A stretch of 12,535 bases of DNA from Eimeria necatrix (Eukaryota; Apicomplexa; Conoidasida; Eucoccidiorida; Eimeriidae): positions 5,001 to 17,535 of the forward strand of contig NW_013654568.1 in assembly GCF_000499385.1 (NCBI RefSeq), written 5' to 3'. Below are positions 12,401 through 12,535 of this stretch, in pieces (the stretch's first letter is position 1; every line of letters begins with the position of its first letter). Under the pieces are notes generated by a model. The model saw only the letters and a list, made by a program, of their open reading frames with translations. It did no database searches and was not told where the DNA came from. Position numbers and translations under genes: made by a program.

Positions 12401-12535
12401 GGGCGAACGGCTGTTGGGGCAAGAAGAACTTAGTGCAGAAAAGGTTTTATTTTTGCGGAGACAAAACAACAAGTGTCTCTTTGGACTTATCAAAACCCCC
12501 GCAGAGCCCCAGGGGCTCTTCACCGCAAACGCCCT
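1..12535 (+). CDS. RCC1-repeat / IQGAP-type RasGAP chimeric protein, partial at both ends (23 exons)
   Basis: One spliced gene covers the window. Exons: <1-558, 1655-1896, 2313-2529, 3763-3899, 4739-4951, 5180-5328, 5545-5782, 6014-6295, 6513-6562, 6801-6951, 7156-7270, 7470-7563, 7646-7722, 7819-8133, 8385-8587, 9084-9159, 9258-9328, 9590-9702, 9909-9990, 10315-10644, 11142-11276, 11487-11597, 12285->12535. All phases agree, giving about 1,402 codons. Seen: nine RCC1 blade signatures in exons 1-7, then sequence colinear with the IQGAP GRD and C-terminal RGCT regions. Known: RCC1 propellers bind proteins or act as GEFs; IQGAPs are scaffolds that bind small GTPases and cytoskeleton, usually without GAP activity. 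Inferred: a GTPase-linked scaffold. No signal peptide, membrane segment or IQ motif is visible. The start lies upstream. The stop is probably not far downstream, because the RGCT homology is nearly complete. Frame and family are solid; individual splice sites are less sure. Confidence 0.85.
511..1052 (+). repeat. Three copies of the exon 1 3' end
   Basis: Copies start at 511, 722 and 1004 with GCCTCTGCTGTCTCCA and run about 48 bases to the WGAG codons. Copy 2 is identical and carries a better donor (GTGAGT) than copy 1 (GTTAGT). Copy 3 has two changes and no GT at that place. Copies 2 and 3 are each preceded by CTCCTTAAAA, which is intronic. Confidence 0.9.
559..1654 (+). repeat. Intron 1: T-rich GTCTC arrays, exon-tail copies and an AT-rich end
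   Basis: Starts GTTAGT. From 561 to about 1345 it is pyrimidine-rich on this strand, built from variants of TTTTTGTCTC and TTTTTTGGC, interrupted by two copies of the exon 1 tail (722-769 and 1004-1052). From 1341 to about 1470 there are four 33-bp units beginning CTTCAAA at 1341, 1374, 1407 and 1440. From 1470 to 1620 it is AT-rich with no gene. It ends with TCTCCTTTCTGCAG. Confidence 0.85.
1655..1896 (+). CDS. Exon 2: RCC1 blade
   Basis: The acceptor is TTTCTGCAG at 1646-1654. The frame reads SGRLGLGHTRG, a short Leu/Gln-rich loop, AAGESHSAAVD and then GCTYTWGGGAFFRLGHGDE, ending GGIPIIQ before donor GTGAGG. Phase 1 in, phase 0 out. The AAGxxHS and YTWG motifs are diagnostic for RCC1 repeats. 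The last ~55 bases and the donor are repeated twice more downstream in intron 2. Confidence 0.88.
1843..2175 (+). repeat. Three copies of the exon 2 3' end plus donor
   Basis: Copies start at 1843, 1986 and 2115 with GACTGTCCCAC and extend about 55 bases through CATCCAAGTGAGGGTTTAG. The spacing is 143 and 129 bases, and TTTAGGG and GGGGTGAGGG sequence fills the gaps. All three keep an intact GTGAGG donor. Only the first is contiguous with the rest of exon 2. Confidence 0.92.
1897..2312 (+). repeat. Intron 2: TTTAGGG arrays between exon-tail copies
   Basis: TTTAGGG arrays lie at about 1901-1950, 2043-2080 and 2171-2230, all in the G-rich orientation on the coding strand. The last ~80 bases (2231-2312) are unique, with no convincing pyrimidine tract. 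Confidence 0.85.
2313..2529 (+). CDS. Exon 3: RCC1 blade with Ala15 run
   Basis: The frame reads PFTSIFVSP, Ala15 (2340-2384), EDVLQAGDLWMWG, SGKLGLGEQ and VSKLALG. Ala15 replaces the usual AAGxxHS segment of the blade. The donor is GTCCGC at 2530 in phase 1, and joining to 3763 gives VSKLALGQSHVLALT, which restores the canonical motif. The 5' limit is the weakest in the RCC1 part: CAG ending at 2312 is phase-compatible with exon 2, but TACAAG ending at 2309 or a site nearer the Ala run is possible. Confidence 0.72.
2530..3762 (+). repeat. Intron 3: five ~180-bp tandem units in a pyrimidine-rich intron
   Basis: Starts GTCCGC, then a short TTTAGGG/TTTGGGG stretch (2551-2575) and T/C-rich sequence to about 2940. 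Five tandem units are marked by CCCTTCAAATTCGCTCC at 2954, 3132, 3309, 3496 and 3683 (spacing 178, 177, 187, 187). Each continues with a CTTCAAAAGTGTCTC segment and an array of TTTTTGTCTCC. Only the last unit, truncated, ends in the CTTTTTCTCAG acceptor. Confidence 0.92.
3763..3899 (+). CDS. Exon 4: RCC1 blade
   Basis: The acceptor is CCTTTTTCTCAG, one of the few good pyrimidine tracts here. The frame reads GQSHVLALTARGLLYSWG, GFYGRLGLGS and NFPTPVK. It enters in phase 1 and leaves in phase 0 at donor GTCCGCTGCTG. The join to exon 5 gives NFPTPVKVRQIAAG. A long CTG array starts within the donor, and the exon tail is partly repeated at 4032 and 4219. Confidence 0.85.
3841..4350 (+). repeat. 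Three copies of the exon 4 3' end plus CTG array
   Basis: Units starting TCGGC at 3841, 4032 and 4219 (spacing 191 and 187) each contain the exon 4 tail (GTCAACTTCCCCAC), the GTCAAAGTCCGCTG donor region and a CTG array (3904-3973, 4088-4157, 4282-4346). A shared GACTGTGGGTAGGCTGGTGG spacer links units 1 and 2 to the next. Copy 2 has lost part of the exon sequence; copy 3 is nearer the original. Confidence 0.92.
3900..4738 (+). repeat. Intron 4: CTG and CAG arrays, T-rich 3' half
   Basis: After the three CTG units comes a degenerate CTG/CCGCTG stretch to 4445, a CAG array at 4464-4497, pyrimidine-rich sequence with TTTGTCTCC (4515-4660), and a CTG array at 4663-4702. It ends GTGCGCGCAG. There is no telomere-like repeat. 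Confidence 0.85.
4739..4951 (+). CDS. Exon 5: two RCC1 half-blades
   Basis: The acceptor is GTGCGCGCAG. The frame reads VRQIAAGASVSLCLSAAGEL, WVWGRSSS, a Cys-rich loop (LCCCQ), then SSVAACGDHCLAVTEDGR. Phase 0 at both ends. The donor GTCCGCCGCGAG at 4952 is needed because reading on runs into telomere-like repeats, while splicing to 5180 gives TEDGRVYGWGDNK. Confidence 0.87.
4952..5179 (+). repeat. Intron 5: TTTAGGG arrays at both ends
   Basis: Donor GTCCGC; G-rich arrays at about 4963-5018 (shifting to GTGCGGG variants) and 5109-5172. Acceptor CAG lies 8 bases after the last GGGTTT. Both arrays are in the same orientation. Confidence 0.85.
5180..5328 (+). CDS. Exon 6: RCC1 blade
   Basis: The acceptor GGACGCAG lies 8 bases after a TTTAGGG array. 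The frame reads VYGWGDNKCLQACCG, a charged linker, then FTGPQHTIVKLR. The exon ends in phase 2 at CTCAG before GCGCGC. The only frame-preserving join, HTIVKLRNGELYAWG, implies a GC-AG intron. Confidence 0.83.
5329..5544 (+). repeat. Intron 6: inverted telomere-like repeats, GC-AG borders
   Basis: Begins GCGCGCAAACCCT. AAACCCT array about 5335-5376 and TTTAGGG array 5500-5535, separated by about 120 unique bases. The two arrays are reverse complements, so the transcript can form a stem that places donor and acceptor close together. Confidence 0.85.
5545..5782 (+). CDS. Exon 7: last RCC1 blade and Ala-rich linker
   Basis: The exon starts after GAGCTGCAG and completes the R codon begun in exon 6. 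It reads NGELYAWGCTGGGRLGVG, the ninth WG-type signature, then an extended linker with Ala13 encoded by GCA (5672-5710) and a second short Ala5 run. Donor GTACGA at 5783, phase 0. The join gives IHLDPTLSEAEVQGFL. This is the propeller-to-GAP boundary. Confidence 0.82.
5783..6013 (+). repeat. Intron 7: inverted telomere-like repeats
   Basis: Donor GTACGA. AAACCCT and variants (CTAGACC, CTAAACACT) at about 5798-5880, TTTAGGG at 5947-5983. The last ~30 bases contain a short CTG run before GGCTCAG. Confidence 0.85.
6014..6295 (+). CDS. Exon 8: helical linker with Ser12 run
   Basis: The acceptor is GGGGGCTCAG. The frame reads TLSEAEVQGFLSRLAF, Ser12 encoded by AGC (6071-6106), a Leu/Gln-rich helix (LWPALQQLLQQEEF) and a second helical part, EDSLVSILNRDINELLQLGD. 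This resembles the helical segment between the IQ motifs and the GRD of IQGAPs; no IQ motif is visible. Donor GTCAGC in phase 0 after HYQTL. An alternative exon end at 6300 would make exon 9 unnecessary but needs a CG-AG intron. Confidence 0.8.
6296..6512 (+). repeat. Intron 8: inverted telomere-like repeats
   Basis: Donor GTCAGC; AAACCCT array at about 6306-6364 and TTTAGGG array at 6461-6496; acceptor TGCTGCAG at 6505-6512. Confidence 0.72.
6513..6562 (+). CDS. Exon 9: 50-bp microexon of the pre-GRD linker
   Basis: Acceptor CGTGCTGCAG; donor GTGCGT at 6563. It enters in phase 0, leaves in phase 2, and reads LIGVAARARCALANTA. It is the piece that reconciles exon 8 (phase 0 out) with exon 10 (phase 2 in) using only GT-AG sites. 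Both flanking introns then show the AAACCCT-to-TTTAGGG layout seen in neighbouring introns. The Leu-Leu pair made at the exon 8/9 junction also fits the IQGAP pattern here. The exon is too short for homology alone to prove it. Confidence 0.62.
6563..6800 (+). repeat. Intron 9: inverted telomere-like repeats
   Basis: Donor GTGCGT; AAACCCT array at about 6581-6645 (first units degenerate) and TTTAGGG array at 6750-6792; acceptor GGATGCAG. If exon 9 is not used, introns 8 and 9 form a single 6296-6800 or 6301-6800 intron with four arrays. Confidence 0.72.
6801..6951 (+). CDS. Exon 10: start of IQGAP-type GRD
   Basis: The acceptor TGGATGCAG follows a TTTAGGG array. The frame reads NKTPEELQSKLPAVEPLAF, ILQQQPAYLLRLLFSVNL and EREVVLRVTEQ. 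The 'NP-x-YLAKLI' type motif at the start of IQGAP GRDs is matched by QPAYLLRLLF. Donor GTAAACCCT, phase 0. A minority alternative is acceptor CTGCAG ending at 6825. Confidence 0.82.
6952..7155 (+). repeat. Intron 10: inverted telomere-like repeats starting at the donor
   Basis: GTAAACCCT begins both the intron and the array (to about 6990). The TTTAGGG array at 7109-7144 lies 11 bases before the CAG. About 118 unique bases lie between. Confidence 0.87.
7156..7270 (+). CDS. Exon 11: GRD helices
   Basis: Acceptor GTGGCTGGCAG. The frame reads VYLELDDRRIGGLFCCLMRA, then VARQEVAEVPDLMSCMDP. It matches the IQGAP helix pair in which a large leaf (LFxxxL) precedes the loop that carries the arginine finger in active RasGAPs. 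Phase 0 in, phase 1 out at donor GTAGGG. Confidence 0.85.
7271..7469 (+). repeat. Intron 11: direct TTTAGGG arrays
   Basis: Donor GTAGGGTTTAGGG runs straight into an array (to 7307); a second array at 7415-7463 abuts the TTTGCTCAG acceptor. Both are G-rich on the coding strand. The ~105-base middle is unique and non-coding. Confidence 0.87.
7470..7563 (+). CDS. Exon 12: GRD helix after the finger loop
   Basis: Acceptor TTTGCTCAG, only 6 bases after the TTTAGGG array. The frame reads TSNLMELLRMYALRGFRALF, then CNALLDLQNP. It is colinear with the IQGAP segment ending in the helix that follows the finger loop; Arg residues are present in YALRGFR. Donor GTAAGT is the best match to consensus in the window. 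Phase 1 in, phase 2 out. Confidence 0.86.
7564..7818 (+). repeat. Telomere-like arrays in short introns 12 and 13
   Basis: Intron 12 (7564-7645, 82 bases) has only AAACCCT units at about 7582-7625. Intron 13 (7723-7818, 96 bases) has only TTTAGGG units at about 7730-7758 and 7770-7812. Exon 13 lies between them. Confidence 0.85.
7646..7722 (+). CDS. Exon 13: GRD, 'DVYY' segment
   Basis: Acceptor CTTCGCCGCAG. The frame reads SFATRVSRLGNVDVYYNIDE and LLPKH, comparable to the TDPVDIYKxW segment of IQGAPs. It is bounded by two short introns (82 and 96 bases). Donor GTGAGC. Phase 2 in, phase 1 out. Confidence 0.85.
7819..8133 (+). CDS. Exon 14: GRD core, including the degenerate FLR/NPA region
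   Basis: The acceptor TTTGCGCAG lies 6 bases after the repeat array. The frame reads LEKIEDASKSQQEAIRSEFH, a Leu/Gln-rich helix, VQRLLLQTSLFVYSRGF and KLVLNGLFEPLLADPDEF. The last segment lines up residue for residue with the IQGAP '..YYRYMNPAIVAPDAF' motif, with R to G and N to E changes. Donor GTGCGC, phase 1 in and out. This is the longest GRD exon and fixes the family assignment. Confidence 0.86.
8134..8384 (+). repeat. Intron 14: three AAACCCT arrays
   Basis: Donor GTGCGCAAACCCT; arrays at about 8139-8175, 8228-8257 and 8312-8356, all C-rich on the coding strand, separated by ~50 GC-rich bases. No TTTAGGG partner. Ends CTGCGCCCGCAG. Confidence 0.85.
8385..8587 (+). CDS. Exon 15: C-terminal part of GRD
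   Basis: Acceptor CTGCGCCCGCAG. The frame reads LSGLDPLPETISSKLKTAAA, VLLLLAKGDFENLPTAHLLQ and ALRQQMEVEDQLDVEV. It matches the IQGAP segment with '..IAKMLQHAASNK.F.G.NAHL..'. Donor GTCGCT at 8588, immediately followed by a CTG array. Phase 1 in, phase 0 out. Confidence 0.86.
8588..9083 (+). repeat. Intron 15: CTG arrays at the donor side, CAG array at the acceptor side
   Basis: A pure CTG array at about 8595-8655 follows the donor. Degenerate CTG-rich sequence continues to 8890, a second CTG array lies at about 8909-8944, and a (CAG)12 array at 9026-9061 sits just before TTTTGCTGCAG. The CTG and CAG arrays are reverse complements. No telomere-like unit. No gene beyond low-complexity reading frames. 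Confidence 0.87.
9084..9159 (+). CDS. Exon 16: end of GRD
   Basis: Acceptor TTTTGCTGCAG. The frame reads LMMDLFASHYDMKEHFVTWA, then SGDLLY. Phase 0 in, phase 1 out at donor GTAAACCCT. The exon is short but continuous with exons 15 and 17 in frame and in IQGAP homology. Confidence 0.85.
9160..9257 (+). repeat. Intron 16: inverted telomere-like repeats
   Basis: GTAAACCCT starts the intron and array (to 9199). TTTGGGGTTTAGGG variants at 9222-9244 precede a GCTGCTGCAG acceptor. Only 98 bases long. Confidence 0.83.
9258..9328 (+). CDS. Exon 17: GRD-to-C-terminal transition
   Basis: Acceptor GTGCTGCTGCAG. The frame reads LINICKKYEAYINLSAHDPV, then AKI, matching the IQGAP segment with 'INxHxLLLxHxxxIxPxxNDP'. 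The HDP triplet corresponds to the conserved NDP. Donor GTGAGC runs into a CTG array. Phase 1 in, phase 0 out. Confidence 0.86.
9329..9589 (+). repeat. Intron 17: CTG array then TTTAGGG array
   Basis: Donor GTGAGC, CTG array at 9338-9399 with a degenerate CTG tail to about 9475, and TTTAGGG at about 9540-9582 ending 8 bases before the exon at GTGGCTAG. Confidence 0.85.
9590..9702 (+). CDS. Exon 18: linker between GRD and RGCT
   Basis: The acceptor GTGGCTAG uses TAG rather than CAG. The frame reads VQAVSDGRDPPFSKQMVESA, KAAKTSYTFRVEHRFLI. Phase 0 in, phase 2 out at donor GTAAACCCT. A single TTTTAGGGTT sits inside the coding sequence (YTFRV) without forming an array. Confidence 0.83.
9703..9908 (+). 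repeat. Intron 18: inverted telomere-like repeats
   Basis: GTAAACCCT starts the intron. Three short AAACCCT blocks, separated by AGCCGCT, lie within 9704-9768. The TTTAGGG array is at about 9868-9900, 8 bases before the exon. Confidence 0.85.
9909..9990 (+). CDS. Exon 19: linker between GRD and RGCT
   Basis: Acceptor ACGCGCAG. The frame reads ERNLVYCSITHAPVPQRLAL, then RQRAETK. Phase 2 in, phase 0 out at donor GTAGGGTTTAGGG. The terminal ETK followed by the next exon's VLAVLLR corresponds to the 'TK..VxxxxR..PG' motif of IQGAPs. Confidence 0.82.
9991..10314 (+). repeat. Intron 19: three TTTAGGG arrays
   Basis: GTAGGGTTTAGGG starts the intron (array to 10027). Further arrays at about 10122-10167 and 10257-10303, all G-rich on the coding strand. 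The two unique interiors (10028-10121, 10168-10256) contain possible splice signals but no exon that fits the protein. Confidence 0.83.
10315..10644 (+). CDS. Exon 20: start of IQGAP RGCT region
   Basis: Acceptor GGGCGTGCAG. The frame reads DGQRVLAVLLRYAAPQREDL, an Ala/Ser-rich stretch (HMASQEPPDFAAAALLSS), then CMRWIAEGILARKKHRNYLR and QIQ. The basic helix matches the 'IRNQRRYRxRRKxEL' motif of IQGAPs. Phase 0 both ends, donor GTGCCC. GCTAGC/AGCTAG runs at 10383-10480 make a locally repetitive Leu/Ala region. Confidence 0.87.
10645..11141 (+). repeat. Intron 20: four TTTAGGG / TTTGGGG regions
   Basis: Donor GTGCCC. G-rich arrays at about 10656-10720 (with GTTTGGG variants), 10798-10855, 10946-10994 and 11084-11135, with degenerate GGGTTCGGGG sequence at 10720-10800. 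No frame with homology was found in the interiors. Acceptor TTTTGTGCAG. Confidence 0.83.
11142..11276 (+). CDS. Exon 21: RGCT coiled helix
   Basis: Acceptor TTTTGTGCAG. The frame reads RHLDTIQNLQREYDIGLRNR, METLKEAAEVAETLTVEQPI, ELAAR. It has charged heptad-like spacing and follows exon 20 as in IQGAP, where the basic helix continues into 'LQQTYAALNSK'. Phase 0 both ends, donor GTAAACCCT. Confidence 0.86.
11277..11486 (+). repeat. Intron 21: inverted telomere-like repeats
   Basis: GTAAACCCT starts the intron; AAACCCT with CTAGGCC variants to about 11350; TTTAGGG array at about 11440-11478; acceptor GGGCTGCTCAG. Confidence 0.85.
11487..11597 (+). CDS. Exon 22: RGCT beta-rich region
   Basis: Acceptor GGGCTGCTCAG. 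The frame reads RYNFTLAFPSLRRKQPEKQD, NLGVSLTFKYSVLLQRE. It matches the IQGAP 'ISLKYTAARLHEKGVL' segment. Donor GTGCTT is chosen because the join to 12285 gives KYSVLLQREVLVGAAAS; reading through to GTTTAG at 11611 is the alternative. Confidence 0.84.
11598..12284 (+). repeat. Intron 22: TTTAGGG array, 198-bp tandem duplication, GCATGC cluster
   Basis: TTTAGGG at about 11610-11657, then T/C-rich sequence. A 198-bp unit beginning TATTTATTTCTC at 11722 is repeated at 11920 with no difference that I can see. Each unit contains a good acceptor-like CTCTTCCCCACAG and ends in GCATGC-rich sequence. About 23-30-bp units with core TGCATGCGCATGCA continue to 12284, where the last one supplies the CAG acceptor of exon 23. 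Confidence 0.9.
11841..12284 (+). repeat. TGCATGCGCATGCA palindrome cluster
   Basis: The perfect 14-bp palindrome TGCATGCGCATGCA, or one-base variants, recurs about a dozen times (for example 11857-11870, 11880-11893, 12055-12068, 12078-12091, 12124-12137), usually preceded by GGGGC or AGC and followed by CTTTC, TTTTG or CGTTTG. TGCATGC is a known ApiAP2-type binding core in other apicomplexans; whether it acts as one here is unknown. Confidence 0.85.
12285..12535 (+). CDS. Exon 23: C-terminal RGCT region (3' partial)
   Basis: The acceptor GCGCATGCAG is the last unit of the GCATGC repeat cluster. The frame reads VLVGAAASLAPEQLVDTFVS, PGEGWRVSATLRSARGERLL and EKVLFLRRQNNKCLFGLIKT, open to the window edge. 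IQGAPs end shortly after this region, so the stop codon is probably within a few hundred bases downstream unless another intron follows. Confidence 0.86.
   Translation, partial: MLVGAAASLAPEQLVDTFVSFLLLPGEGWRVSATLRSARGERLLGQEELSAEKVLFLRRQNNKCLFGLIKTPAEPQGLFTANA

Overview
The window looks like nuclear DNA of a coccidian apicomplexan, most likely Eimeria. Three things point there: dense (CAG/CTG)n arrays that enter exons as Ala, Gln and Ser runs; long interstitial arrays of the coccidian telomere unit TTTAGGG/AAACCCT; and a single intron-rich gene. No rRNA, tRNA, mobile-element gene or convincing minus-strand gene was seen.

I read the whole window as one plus-strand gene that runs off both ends. 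It was reconstructed from 23 exons whose reading frames join without a phase conflict (about 1,402 codons, roughly one third of the window) and 22 introns. Exons 1-7 (to 5782) encode RCC1-type beta-propeller repeats, with nine [YFW]-x-[WV]-G blade signatures. Exons 8-10 encode a helical linker. Exons 10-17 match the IQGAP-type RasGAP-related domain (GRD), and exons 18-23 match the IQGAP C-terminal (RGCT) region. The protein is therefore an RCC1-IQGAP chimera: a propeller replaces the calponin-homology/WW/IQ front half of classical IQGAPs. The GRD has lost the conserved Arg and Asn around the FLR/NPA motif, so it is probably a binding module rather than an active GAP.

The introns are as unusual as the protein. 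Nineteen of 22 carry telomere-like arrays, while exons carry none. In the eight introns that hold both strands of the repeat, the AAACCCT array is always next to the donor and the TTTAGGG array next to the acceptor, so each transcript could fold back and bring its splice sites together. Many acceptors follow the G-rich array directly, with no polypyrimidine tract. Introns 1, 2 and 4 contain extra copies of the preceding exon's 3' end (three copies each). Intron 3 contains five ~180-bp tandem units, and intron 22 contains a 198-bp duplication plus a cluster of TGCATGCGCATGCA palindromes. Introns 4 and 15 use CTG/CAG arrays instead of telomere repeats.

Exon limits come from phase-compatible splice sites and from continuity of RCC1 or IQGAP homology judged by eye. 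No transcript data or database search was available. The true start codon, promoter and stop codon lie outside the window.
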